The translations under genes were made by a program, and so were the position numbers. DNA of 64,000 bases from JAIVJZ01 sp036386515 (GTDB taxonomy: Bacteria > Acidobacteriota > Blastocatellia > Pyrinomonadales > Pyrinomonadaceae), in NCBI GenBank assembly GCA_036386515.1, contig DASVVO010000089.1, forward strand, positions 62,001-126,000. The letters run 5' to 3'. Below, one piece after another: positions 1 through 9,075 of the stretch. A model generated the notes under the pieces. It was not told the origin of the DNA, searched no databases, and was given only the letters and a program-made list of their open reading frames with translations. Positions within the stretch are counted from its first letter, which is position 1; each line of letters begins with the position of its first letter.

Positions 1-490
1 CGTCCACAACGGCCAGAACGCCGACGCAGGCGCGGGGCGCGAGACGCGGCGACATGGTGGAGTTGAGAGTGACGGGCGCGTCGGCGTCCGTGAGCGTGCC
101 GCTCGCGTCGGTGTCGAAGTGGAGCGCGACGAGCGTGGCCGGGGCGGTGACTTCGGCGCGCGTGATGGTATAGAGGTCGGGGGTGTTGCCGAGATTGCAG
201 ACGCGGAAGAGGCGCGTGACGCGCTCCAGGGGGGCGACGGCGGCGGAAGGTTCGGTTTCGTCCGGGGTGACGACGATGGCGGAGACGGGGCGGACGGTGA
301 CGGTGATGGTGGGCGAGACGGTGGAGAACTCGTTGCCCTCCTCGTCCGCATAGATGGCTTCGGCGCGATTGGAAATGACGGAATCCGCCGCGGTCGGTTG
401 CAACTGCGCGACCCCGGCGCGCGGCGCGAAAGCGAGCGCGAGCACGAGGAAGGCAGCTACCACAAACTTGACGGCGGATTTGGTCAACAT
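1..490 (-). CDS. Exported surface-repeat protein (3' end beyond window)
   Basis: The reverse strand opens with ATG at 488-490 and stays open to the window edge (about 163 codons), so the C-terminus is missing. The protein starts with a Lys-containing n-region and a hydrophobic stretch ending near an Ala-x-Ala-like GVAQ (about residue 29), a Sec signal peptide. The mature start (SVISNRAEAIYADEEG) closely matches the mature start of the next gene upstream (TVISNQASAVYTDSNA), so the two are paralogs. Both look like exported beta-sandwich proteins of the DUF11/'uncoupled' repeat type; the exact role is unknown. It is probably the last visible gene of the minus-strand run starting at 3428. No strong Shine-Dalgarno is seen before the ATG. 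Confidence 0.75.
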   Translation of the reverse strand, partial: MLTKSAVKFVVAAFLVLALAFAPRAGVAQLQPTAADSVISNRAEAIYADEEGNEFSTVSPTITVTVRPVSAIVVTPDETEPSAAVAPLERVTRLFRVCNLGNTPDLYTITRAEVTAPATLVALHFDTDASGTLTDADAPVTLNSTMSPRLAPRACVGVLAVVD

Positions 491-545
491 TGAGGATTGA
501 GAACCGGTCGCGGGGCGTGCCGAAAGCGCGAGGGCGAAGAACAAT

Positions 546-612
546 GGAAGCGGCGCGGTTTTGATGGAGATGCGGGCGGGGCACTCGCCCGCATCTCCAC
601 CGCGCCGCTTCC
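546..612. terminator. Long two-part hairpin between paralogous exported-protein genes
   Basis: Two nested perfect stems are visible: an outer 13-bp stem (546-558 with 600-612) and an inner 13-bp stem (566-578 with 586-598). It lies just after the stop of the 641-2776 gene, read on the minus strand. No T-run follows, so it could be a processing or attenuation hairpin that separates expression of the two paralogs rather than a strict intrinsic terminator. Confidence 0.6.
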
Positions 613-640
613 AAACAGAGGGCGCGTGTTTAGGGTCGCC

Positions 641-2776
641 CTAGTTGATCAAGCGGCGGAAGCTGAACGTGCCCGTCTCGCCCGGCGCGAGGCTCGGCAC
701 GTTGCCTTTGAGGAAGTTGGTCAGAGAGGTGACGGGATTGCCCGACCCATCCGTGACCGTGGCGCCCGCGCTGGTGATCGAAGGCGCGGGAGAAGTGACC
801 TGCGTCGTGTAGGTCGCCCAGTTGTTACCGCCCGCGCTGCCGTCTTCCGAGATGACGAGGCTGGTCGCCGTCAGAGCGGAACTGTTCGAGCCGGCGGCCG
901 GCACGGTCATGATGTTCGTGTAAGTGATCTGGTACACGATGATCGCGCCGGGGATGGTGGCCGAGGGATTGCCGGCCGAGTCAACCACGGTGGCCGTTTT
1001 GTTGAGCCGGACGAAGCCCGTGTAGAGACGGTCGATCGTCTGGTTCGTGTTGGCGGGCGTGTTGCCGGAAGCGGCCTGAATGATGCTGTCGAAGCCGCTC
1101 AGGATTGGTTGCGCCGTGGGAGCATCGACGCGCACGTACACGTCAACGTTGGTGTTGCGGGCGAGCGGCGCGAGCGCGAACGTCCCGCCGCCGGAGATGG
1201 TGGTGAAAGGCCCGGCCGCGTTGGTGCTGACGCCGACGGTAAAGCCCGCGGGCACGGTCGGCGCGGTGAGCGTGAACGTGTCCGTGGAGTTGCCGGTGTT
1301 GCGGACGGTGTTGGTGAAGACGACGAAGCCGGCGGCGTTCGTCGCGCAGGCCGGAACGAACGGCCCCGCGCAGGGCGGCACTCCGGCGATGCCCGTCGTC
1401 ACGCTGCGGTTCGTGAAGTCGGTGTTGTTGCTGCTGCCGGGGCCGGTGGCGGCGGGTTGACCGGCCGGCCCGATGAGAACGCCGCCGACTTGCTGGAGCA
1501 GCGTCGGTTGGCGGATACCTTTCCCGGTGTTCACGGGGTCGAGGCCGAGGCGCGGCTCGTCGAAGTCGGCGTTGCGGTCGCCGCGGTTGGTCACTTCCGC
1601 GCCGGGCGAATCCGATTGATCGTTCAAGACCGTGCCGATGGTGTTGGTGGCGAACGAATCGACGACGGCGTAGATGGGCGTGGTGGCGTCGGTCGCGGTG
1701 ACGGTGACGACGACCGCGATGTTCGCGCTGCACGTGGTGGCCGCGAGCGACGCGCCCACGTTGAAGGCGACGCGCGTGACGGTGGAGAGCGTGCCCGGCG
1801 CGGTGTTCGTCCAGACGGCGGCTTCGGGCGCGGTGGAGAGCGCGCTCGTCGTGTAGAGCGTGCCGGCGGGGAACGTGTTGCTGGCCGCGAGCACGGTGTT
1901 GACGGGCACGGGCATCACGATGTAGACGCCGGTGAACGCGCCGAAGGTCATCGAGGTGGCCGGGCGGTTGCCGTCGTTGCAAAGCTGCGTGCTGTAGTTG
2001 ATGTTCGCGCCGAGCGCGACGGGGCCGGCGGGCGCGGTCAGGACGGCGCGAAGTTGCGCGTCGTTCTGCACGGTGACGCGGATGTCGCCGCGCGCCTCGC
2101 GCACGCCGTTGACGGACGTGGCCGAGACGGTGCGAACTTCGTGCGCCGACGGCGTGGCCGGGTTGTCGGGAGCTTGATTATCGTAGCCTTGCGCCGCGCC
2201 CGTGGCCGCGTCGCCGAGGAAGACCTGAACGGTGTCGCCGGCCGAGGCCGACGCGTTGACCGTCACGCGCACGACGATGGTGGCCGAGGCATTCTGCGCG
2301 AGCGCGTGGAGCACGTCCGCGCCGTTGGAGAAGACGTTGACATCGCCGGCCGTGATCGTGTTGCTGCTGTCCATATCGATGACGGCGGCGGTGATCACGC
2401 CGGGGCCGGTCAGGTTCAAACTCTGACCGCTCGCGAGGAAGCGCACCTGATCGGCGAAGTTGCCCGTGTTGGTCACGGTGAACAGGAAGAAGGCGTTCGT
2501 GTCGCCGGGGACGACCGCGGGGTTGACCGCGTTGTCGGGCAGGATGCGCAGACCCGAAACGTTGGCGACCGTGACGGTCACGGTGTTCGAGACCGTGCTG
2601 TAGTTGTTGGCGTTGCTGTCAGTGTAGACGGCGCTGGCCTGGTTGGAGATGACGGTGCTGCCGCTGGTTTGCGCGAGTGCGGGGGTGAGAAATGCGCAAA
2701 GGATCGCCAGAAGGGCAAAGAGCGCGCGCGGCAGGGAACGGCATAGCGCAGGGTGGCGGGTGTAACTTATCTTCAT
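641..2776 (-). CDS. Exported DUF11-type repeat surface protein
   Basis: This 711-residue protein has an N-terminal Sec signal (Arg/Lys-rich start, hydrophobic core, cleavage near ALAQ, residue ~36). The rest is rich in Thr, Ser, Asn, Val and Ala and contains repeated beta-sandwich-like segments with the pattern 'Y.....TNTG.S.D.F.L', typical of DUF11/conserved-repeat surface proteins. No C-terminal anchor or LPXTG/PEP-CTERM motif is seen; it ends ...SFRRLIN. The start at 2776 is chosen because it begins the signal peptide and has a GAGG about 10 nt upstream; a longer frame to 2905 would put an unlikely Arg-rich leader first. It is paralogous to the partial gene at 1-490 and follows a small exported protein with similar domain character. 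It probably acts outside the cell as a structural or adhesion protein. Confidence 0.85.
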   Translation of the reverse strand: MKISYTRHPALCRSLPRALFALLAILCAFLTPALAQTSGSTVISNQASAVYTDSNANNYSTVSNTVTVTVANVSGLRILPDNAVNPAVVPGDTNAFFLFTVTNTGNFADQVRFLASGQSLNLTGPGVITAAVIDMDSSNTITAGDVNVFSNGADVLHALAQNASATIVVRVTVNASASAGDTVQVFLGDAATGAAQGYDNQAPDNPATPSAHEVRTVSATSVNGVREARGDIRVTVQNDAQLRAVLTAPAGPVALGANINYSTQLCNDGNRPATSMTFGAFTGVYIVMPVPVNTVLAASNTFPAGTLYTTSALSTAPEAAVWTNTAPGTLSTVTRVAFNVGASLAATTCSANIAVVVTVTATDATTPIYAVVDSFATNTIGTVLNDQSDSPGAEVTNRGDRNADFDEPRLGLDPVNTGKGIRQPTLLQQVGGVLIGPAGQPAATGPGSSNNTDFTNRSVTTGIAGVPPCAGPFVPACATNAAGFVVFTNTVRNTGNSTDTFTLTAPTVPAGFTVGVSTNAAGPFTTISGGGTFALAPLARNTNVDVYVRVDAPTAQPILSGFDSIIQAASGNTPANTNQTIDRLYTGFVRLNKTATVVDSAGNPSATIPGAIIVYQITYTNIMTVPAAGSNSSALTATSLVISEDGSAGGNNWATYTTQVTSPAPSITSAGATVTDGSGNPVTSLTNFLKGNVPSLAPGETGTFSFRRLIN

Positions 2777-2894
2777 ATCAATCCTCAAATGTTTTTGATG
2801 TGAGACTCGCCGGTGATCAAAGGCCGACGACGAAGTCTGAAAGAGTGGGAAGAGACGAGCGCGGAGGCCTCTCGCCGGAAGCGCGCAAGCGCGC

Positions 2895-3428
2895 CTACTT
2901 GACACGCACCTTGTAGGAGGCGGAGAGCGTGGAACCGGCTGCGAGCGGGTCGCTCCACTCGTAGCGCACCTGCGTGTACATCGAGGCGGGCGCGAGCGCG
3001 CGCTTCAACGTGCCGTCCGCCTGCTTCTCTTCGATCGTCGGTTGCGCGGAGAAGTTCTTGCCGCCGTCGATGCTGTAGGTCACGCTCGCGCCGTACTCGG
3101 CGACCGCGCTGCCGGCAACGTAGGACGTGCCCTGCGGAATCTGCCCGATAGTCTTGTAGCGGCTGGCGGGCGCGTCGCCTTCGTTCGCGCTCGTGATCGT
3201 CCAGTCGAGAATCTCGCCGGGGTGAACCGCGCTCACCTTGTCGAGCGTCAGGCTCTCGTCGTTGCGCTTGAGCGAACCGGCGAGTTTAACTTTCACTTCC
3301 GGCTGCCCGGCGGACTTCTGGCGCGCCGTGGCGATCTGTCTCTGCGCGAACGCGGCCGCCGTCCCGACGAGTAGCAGGCACAGCGCGGCGACGATGGGCG
3401 CGGTCATTTTTTTCTTCAAAGTCTTCAT
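2895..3428 (-). CDS. Small exported protein with one DUF11-like domain
   Basis: A 177-residue protein with a clear Sec signal peptide (KKK start, hydrophobic core, cleavage near AFAQ, residue ~29). The mature part contains one predicted beta-sandwich with the sequence style of DUF11 domains ('PGEILDWTITSANEGDAPAS'), which resembles the 'uncoupled repeat' found in long surface proteins. It sits 118 bp upstream of the long 711-residue relative in the same direction, so the two are likely co-expressed. An AAGGAGAGACC-type ribosome site precedes the ATG. Function is unknown; an accessory or capping subunit of the same surface structure is a guess. Confidence 0.85.
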   Translation of the reverse strand: MKTLKKKMTAPIVAALCLLLVGTAAAFAQRQIATARQKSAGQPEVKVKLAGSLKRNDESLTLDKVSAVHPGEILDWTITSANEGDAPASRYKTIGQIPQGTSYVAGSAVAEYGASVTYSIDGGKNFSAQPTIEEKQADGTLKRALAPASMYTQVRYEWSDPLAAGSTLSASYKVRVK

Positions 3429-3501
3429 GAGGTCTCTCCTTCAGGTGGTCTACAAAATTCTCTCGGGCGGTTGGTCGGCCGTGGCGGCGCGGATGCTCCG
3501 G

Positions 3502-3906
3502 TTAGAGGGCGTCCTGCCTGGCAGGAGGCCGTCTCCGGCGGGTGGTGTTCGTTTGGTTGAGCGCGCACGCGACGGCGGACATAAAATCCTCGACGGCGAG
3601 CGAGCGCGGTAGCACGGCGGCAAACTGGGCGCGCGTCGAGGCGCGCATGATCTCGGAGGGGCGTTCGTGCAGCGCGATGAGCGGCACGCACGGGGCGATC
3701 TCGCACAGGGCTTCGACCGCGCCCGCGCGACTGAAGCCCGCCATGTCGAGTCCGAAAGCGATGAGATCGAAACGACCGGCCGCCGCTCCCCTGAGCACGT
3801 CCATCGTGTGGCGACACGTTTCGGCTTCGTGCCCGGCGGCGCGCAGCGCGGCCACCAGCCCTTCGGCCATCACGCGGTCGTCGTCACAAATCATTACCTT
3901 TGCCAT
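3502..3906 (-). CDS. Degenerate receiver-domain protein (pseudo-receiver)
   Basis: The 134-residue protein has the response-regulator receiver layout: acidic cluster Asp8-Asp10 after the first strand, and a second strand FDLIAFGLDM where the phospho-acceptor Asp is normally found. At that place is Gly52, and the conserved Lys of strand 5 is replaced (LPRS instead of TKP). The domain therefore probably cannot be phosphorylated in the usual way. No output domain follows, only a basic tail RRRRPPARQDAL. It lies between an NtrC-type activator gene and the exported-protein genes on the same strand, so it may be an adaptor or competitor in that pathway. The receiver assignment is firm; the function is inference. 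Confidence 0.75.
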   Translation of the reverse strand: MAKVMICDDDRVMAEGLVAALRAAGHEAETCRHTMDVLRGAAAGRFDLIAFGLDMAGFSRAGAVEALCEIAPCVPLIALHERPSEIMRASTRAQFAAVLPRSLAVEDFMSAVACALNQTNTTRRRRPPARQDAL

Positions 3907-4100
3907 CCTTGCGGCTCTCGCTCCCTGACTTGGCTCTCGTCCAGGCGCAAAAACGCACTTGGACGAACTCCACTAAGTCAATTCACATGCCGCGCCCGGC
4001 GCGGACGCGCGCACGACGACTAACTGCTGAAATGTTAAGAGTTATTGGAAAGCGTGAGGCGCAGCCGCGAGGCGGCGACAGCGGCGGATGACAAACCCGA

Positions 4101-4134
4101 CTGCCGTTTTGTCAGCCGGAGGACAAAATGGCAG
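4101..4134. terminator. Hairpin upstream of the pseudo-receiver gene
   Basis: CTGCCGTTTTGTC at 4101-4113 pairs with GACAAAATGGCAG at 4122-4134 with one mismatch and an 8-nt loop. It lies between the NtrC gene end and the pseudo-receiver start. It could be a terminator for the NtrC transcript, although its A/T tract lies inside the stem, or an operator. Confidence 0.4.
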
Positions 4135-4148
4135 TAAGCTTGAAAGCG

Positions 4149-4245
4149 GTGAATCGTGACTCGTTGAACGTGAAGAGAGAGAAAAACCCTGAATCCCGAA
4201 TCGTCGAACGTGAAGAGAAAAACCCGTCTTCGGTCTATTCACGAT

Positions 4246-4266
<21 letters not shown>
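4149..4266. repeat. Inverted heptamer repeat, GAATCGT unit
   Basis: The left arm reads as degenerate 7-bp units (GAATCGT, GACTCGT, TGAACGT, GAAGAGA) from about 4151. The right arm, read from the other strand, gives GAATCGT, GAATCGT, AGATCGT, GAATAGA. A further internal copy (CGAATCGTCGAACG...) starts near 4197. The right arm encodes the last residues (NRES) and the TAG stop of the sigma-54 activator gene. A second copy of this unit family is at 35897-35983. Confidence 0.75.
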
Positions 4267-5682
<1,416 letters not shown>

Positions 5683-5690
5683 GTTCGTAA

Positions 5691-5718
5691 GGGATGAGGG
5701 ATGAGGGATGAGGGATGA
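5691..5718. repeat. GGGATGA heptamer array, left arm around four-helix-bundle gene
   Basis: Four perfect GGGATGA units. The matching arm (TCATCCC)4, with one altered unit, is at 6147-6174. Both arms continue outward with TAA, so the inverted repeat is at least 31 bp long. The region between the arms holds only the low-GC gene 5737-6102. Confidence 0.9.
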
Positions 5719-5736
5719 ATAAAAACCTTCGAGTCA

Positions 5737-6102
5737 TTATTTGAATCTCCCCTCTTTGTTTTTGACATTCTTAACCATTGTGACAAACATCGCGATCAAT
5801 TCTTCCGTTTCTTCCCGGAGTGGTTTAATCCGTTCTTCAGCAAAAATTTTAGACTCGGAGAGTAGTTCCAACCAGTAGAGAGTTTCTTCAAGTTCTTGCA
5901 GCCCGCCCTCAATCTTACTGATAAAATCCGCATCCGATTTTGCCCGACATGATTCGCGGTAATGCGCCCCCACAGATGTCCCCGAACGCAGGACTTGTTT
6001 GCCCAGAATCTGCGCCTCCACATTGTGAGGCAAAGCCGCATAGAGTTTTATGATTCTGAGAGCGAACACTTTAGTCCTTACTCTTAGATCATTTTGTTTC
6101 AT
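5737..6102 (-). CDS. Four-helix-bundle protein (23S rRNA IVS-encoded family)
   Basis: A 121-residue, all-helical protein matching the family of four-helix-bundle proteins first found in 23S rRNA intervening sequences: 'FALRIIKLYAALPHN', 'QVLRSGTSVGAHYREA'-like helix 2 (here LRSGTSVGAHYRESCRAKS), 'DFISKIEGGLQELEETLYWLEL' and a C-terminal helix. Family members are small, basic and of uncertain function; one subfamily (Avd) is the accessory protein of diversity-generating retroelements, but no reverse transcriptase is present here. The gene is visibly lower in GC than both neighbours and is enclosed by inverted (GGGATGA)4 arms. It sits between the kinase gene and the NtrC gene, in the same direction, which suggests insertion into a two-component operon. 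Confidence 0.9.
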   Translation of the reverse strand: MKQNDLRVRTKVFALRIIKLYAALPHNVEAQILGKQVLRSGTSVGAHYRESCRAKSDADFISKIEGGLQELEETLYWLELLSESKIFAEERIKPLREETEELIAMFVTMVKNVKNKEGRFK

Positions 6103-6146
6103 CTAACTCACTTCCGACGATACAGATCAACTACATAATTCCTGAT

Positions 6147-6174
6147 TCATCCCTCATCCCTCATCCTTCATCCC
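6147..6174. repeat. TCATCCC heptamer array, right arm around four-helix-bundle gene
   Basis: Four units (one is TCATCCT) complementary to 5691-5718. The stop codon and the last five residues (IRDEG) of the histidine kinase gene are encoded inside this arm. Confidence 0.9.
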
Positions 6175-7816
6175 TTATTTCCGGCGCGTGTCGCGGCAGC
6201 CAGAGGCGGAAGCGGCTGCCCGCGCCGGGTTTGGATTCGACAGTGAGCGCGCCGCCGAGGGCTTCGGCGAGCGTGGACGAGATGGCGAGTCCGAGTCCCG
6301 AACCGCGCCCCGCCTCTTTCGTGGTGTAGAAGGGGTCGAAGATGCGCACGAGCATTTCGGCCGAGATGCCCGCGCCCGTGTCGGCCACTTCGATGCGGGC
6401 GCGCTCGCCTTCGAGCGCGGTCGAGACGCTGATCGAGCCGTGGCCTTCCACGGCGTCGAGCGCGTTCGTCAACAAGTTGTCGAGAATCTGGCGCACCAGC
6501 ACCTCGTCCGTCGCCACTTCGCCGATCTGCGGATCGAGTTGGGTCGAAACCGGCGTGCCCTGCGCCTCTTCGCGTTGCGAGAGCAGCAGCACGCCGCGTT
6601 CGACGAGCGCGTTGATGTCGCACGGCTCACGGCGCGCCCGACGCTGGCGCGAGAGATCGAGCAAGCCCCGCGTGATCGCTTTGCAGCGCAACGCCTGGCG
6701 CACGATCTCTTCGAGGTAAAAATTCCATGAGCGTTCCGTGGCGATCGCCGCGAGGTCGGGCGCGGAGCGAATATCGCGGAGCGTGGCCTCGGCGCAGGTC
6801 GTGATGGCGGCCAGGGGGTTGTTGATCTCGTGCGCGACCCCGGCGGCGAGTTGGCCGACGGTGGCGAGGCGGCGCGAGCGCGAGAGTTGTTCCTGCATCT
6901 CCGAAATCTGCGTCACGTCGCTCCAGGTGATGACGCTCGAACCGCGCCCGCCTTCCGCCCCGTCGAGCGGCGCAACCGCGACGAGGTAACGCCGCGCGTC
7001 CTCGGCCTGAATCTCGAAAGACGAGGGCGCGCCCGCCGTGCGCGAGTTCATGTGAAAGGCGGCGGCGCGCTCGCCGAAGAGTCGTGCGAAGGCCACGTTG
7101 CAACCGAGGCCGATGGCTTCGGACGGTTGCTCGAAGCCCATCATCTCGGCGGCCATCGCGTTGCAGCGCGTGAGGCGCAGGGAGGCGTCATGCACGATGA
7201 TGCCGTCGGGCATCGCGTCGAAGGTCTGCTCCCAGATTTTTTTGCCCGTGGTGACGGTTTCCAGCAGGCGCGCGTTGTCGAGCGCGAGCGCGGCCATCTC
7301 CGCGAGGCTTTCGAGCAACTCCTTTTCGTCGGCGGTCAAGCGGTGCGAGGTGCGATAGCCGATGCCGAGCAGCCCGAGCGTTTCGCCGCGCGCGCGCAGG
7401 CGCACGAGCGCGAGATCGCGCAAGCCCTCCGCGCTGTGCAGCGGAAACTCGCTGGCGGGAAGTTCGCCGCTCACGTTGCGCACTTCGATGATCGTCATGT
7501 CCTCGGCCGAGGCGGCCTGTTCCGCGAACATGCCGCGCAGCGGGTTGACGATCTCTTCGTCCACGCCTTTCAGCGAGTTGAAGCCGCTCGTCGCCTTCCA
7601 CGTGATCGTGCCCTCGGCGATGGCGAACGTGGCGATGCTGGCCGTGTCCGAACGCATCACGCGCCGCACCATCTCGACCACGCCGCGCAGGGCGGCCGCG
7701 CTCTCGCCGTGCGCGCTCGCGGCGCCGCCCGCGCGCAACGCTTCGGACGACGGCCGTGCGTTCGTCTCCGCTGGCGCATTCGTCGCCTCTGTCCGGTTCT
7801 TCGACGGATCGTCCAT
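6161..7816 (-). CDS. Soluble GAF-PAS sensor histidine kinase
   Basis: 551 residues without membrane segments. A GAF-like domain spans about 40-190 and a PAS domain about 195-300. The HisKA domain carries the phospho-site His329 in GVAHEINNPL, and the HATPase domain has the N-box (DNLLTNALDAVE, ~446-457), DTGAGI (479-484) and a GSGLGLAI glycine loop. The H-box places it among NtrB/PrsK-like kinases that pair with NtrC-type activators. The NtrC gene at 4246-5682 lies downstream on the same strand and is the likely partner. The final residues and TGA stop fall in a GGGATGA repeat arm, which may have replaced the original C-terminus. The signal sensed by GAF/PAS cannot be told from sequence. Confidence 0.95.
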   Translation of the reverse strand: MDDPSKNRTEATNAPAETNARPSSEALRAGGAASAHGESAAALRGVVEMVRRVMRSDTASIATFAIAEGTITWKATSGFNSLKGVDEEIVNPLRGMFAEQAASAEDMTIIEVRNVSGELPASEFPLHSAEGLRDLALVRLRARGETLGLLGIGYRTSHRLTADEKELLESLAEMAALALDNARLLETVTTGKKIWEQTFDAMPDGIIVHDASLRLTRCNAMAAEMMGFEQPSEAIGLGCNVAFARLFGERAAAFHMNSRTAGAPSSFEIQAEDARRYLVAVAPLDGAEGGRGSSVITWSDVTQISEMQEQLSRSRRLATVGQLAAGVAHEINNPLAAITTCAEATLRDIRSAPDLAAIATERSWNFYLEEIVRQALRCKAITRGLLDLSRQRRARREPCDINALVERGVLLLSQREEAQGTPVSTQLDPQIGEVATDEVLVRQILDNLLTNALDAVEGHGSISVSTALEGERARIEVADTGAGISAEMLVRIFDPFYTTKEAGRGSGLGLAISSTLAEALGGALTVESKPGAGSRFRLWLPRHAPEIRDEG

Positions 7817-8050
7817 GTGAATTCAATTGAACAGTCGGGGACGGTCTCAGTTTAGCTGACGTGGAAAAGCTATCTCGCGGCTCGGGTGCTGTCATCTTCG
7901 CCGCGCGCCGCCCGTCCGTCAAGAAGAAAATGGCCTCCGGCGAATCGCCCGCCGCCCGCCGCCGCGATTTTCTTTCAGGTGACGGGCGCGCACGGCGGGG
8001 CGGCCGTCTCGCTCCCCGGCTGCCACGACTTTTATCGCCCGGCCGCGCGC

Positions 8051-8064
8051 GGCATACGCGTTGC
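8051..8064 (+). promoter_or_regulatory. Probable sigma-54 promoter of first OMP gene
   Basis: CGGCATA-N4-TTGCC carries the required -24 GG (8051-8052) and -12 GC (8063-8064) exactly 10 nt apart. It departs from the consensus at three less critical positions. It ends 55 nt before the ATG at 8120. No convincing sigma-70 site was seen in the divergent region 7817-8119. Confidence 0.5.
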
Positions 8065-8119
8065 CATTGCGAAGCGCGACGGTCGGAATAATTTCACAGG
8101 TCAACGGAGCGTAAGTCTC

Positions 8120-8758
8120 ATGCGAAAAGTCAGTCTCATGCGAAAAATATCGAACGCCCTCTGCTTGCGTCGCGCCGCGCTCGCCCTGCTGTTTCTCTTT
8201 GCCGGGACGGGCGCACAGGCGCAGTCGGTTCTGGACGATCACAAGTTCGAGATCGGTGGTCAATACACGGCCATCGGTCTGGAAGATTTCGACGCGGTGC
8301 GCGGCGTGGGCGGTCGCCTCGGCTACAACTTCAACCGGCATTTCGCCCTCGATGCCGAAGCCAATTTCTTCCCCGAAACGAAACTCGGCAACAACCAGTC
8401 AGGCCAAAAGGCGCAGGGCTTCGTCGGCGTCAAAGCGGGCGTGCGGGCGAAGTATGCGGGTCTGTTCGCCAAGGCGCGGCCGGGCGTGATGGCGATCGGC
8501 GAGATCACTTCGGGCTTCGATTGCGAACGCACGTCGTTCGGCTCGTCGTGTCGTCCGAACCATCACAACTTCGCGCTCGACGTGGGCGCGGTCGCCGAGT
8601 TTTACCCGTCGCGCCGCTCCATCATCCGGCTCGACGTGGGCGACACCATGATCCAACTCCGGCGCGCGCGGCGTAACTTCTTCGACGACACGACCCAAAC
8701 TTCGACCGACTTCACGCACAACCTGCAAATCGGCGTCGGCCTCGGCTACAGGTTCTAA
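8120..8758 (+). CDS. Outer-membrane beta-barrel protein (OmpA-like/OMP_b-brl)
   Basis: 212 residues: signal peptide (cleavage near AQAQ, ~34), then alternating strands ('EIGGQYTAIGLED', 'VGGRLGYNFNRHFALDAEANFFP', 'FVGVKAGVRAKYAGLFAKARPG') and a C-terminal strand ending in Phe (GVGLGYRF), the signature for beta-barrel insertion. Two Cys in one predicted loop (CERTSFGSSC) could form a disulfide. Start at 8120 has GGAG 10 nt upstream; a second ATG at 8138 arises from a short tandem duplication (AGTCTCATGCGAAAA twice), so the protein begins MRKVSLMRK. It is paralogous to the next gene and probably forms a small eight-stranded barrel. Its divergent neighbour is the kinase of an NtrC-type pair. Confidence 0.88.
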   Translation: MRKVSLMRKISNALCLRRAALALLFLFAGTGAQAQSVLDDHKFEIGGQYTAIGLEDFDAVRGVGGRLGYNFNRHFALDAEANFFPETKLGNNQSGQKAQGFVGVKAGVRAKYAGLFAKARPGVMAIGEITSGFDCERTSFGSSCRPNHHNFALDVGAVAEFYPSRRSIIRLDVGDTMIQLRRARRNFFDDTTQTSTDFTHNLQIGVGLGYRF

Positions 8759-8933
8759 TCGTTCGAGCCGGAGGGCAGGCCGCGCCCGTGATGAGGCGAT
8801 TCAGGAGATTGGAAATCTTCAAAAATTCGGACGAACTACGCGCGCTCCGGCCGCACGCGCGAGAATCGAAGCGACGGGTAAAGCCTGTGGCGGCGCGAGG
8901 TTTGCGGCCGCGCGCAGACGCCCGCGGCGGCGT

Positions 8934-8949
8934 TGGCACCGCGCTTGCA
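8934..8949 (+). promoter_or_regulatory. Sigma-54 promoter of second OMP gene
   Basis: TGGCACC-N4-TTGCA is a near-consensus sigma-54 (-24/-12) site. The GG (8935-8936) and GC (8947-8948) are exactly 10 nt apart. It is about 127 nt upstream of the ATG at 9076 and in the same direction. The rest of the 8759-9075 gap shows no other clear signal apart from the ribosome site. Confidence 0.75.
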
Positions 8950-9075
8950 AATCGAGTTGCCGTGAGAAATCGTCCGGGCGCGGAGACGAGAGGGCATTCC
9001 TGTCTGTGCGCCCACGCCCCGGCTCTCCACGGAGCGCACATATCAACCTCATGATGATCTTGAAGGAGGAACCTC

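Noticed and set aside
497..2746. 749-codon open frame on the + strand
   Set aside because: It is antisense to the DUF11-type gene, Arg/Gly/Ala-rich with no recognisable motif. Long antisense frames are usual in such GC-rich DNA; the same applies to 28654-30930 (-), 34430-35860 (+), 36180-37829 (+) and 47606-49510 (-).
4092..4140. Sigma-54 promoter near the pseudo-receiver gene
   Set aside because: TGGCAG at 4129-4134 lacks a GC 10 nt after the GG, so it does not meet the -24/-12 spacing.
5737..6102. Diversity-generating retroelement (Avd-like accessory gene)
   Set aside because: No reverse transcriptase, template repeat or variable repeat is visible in the surrounding sequence.
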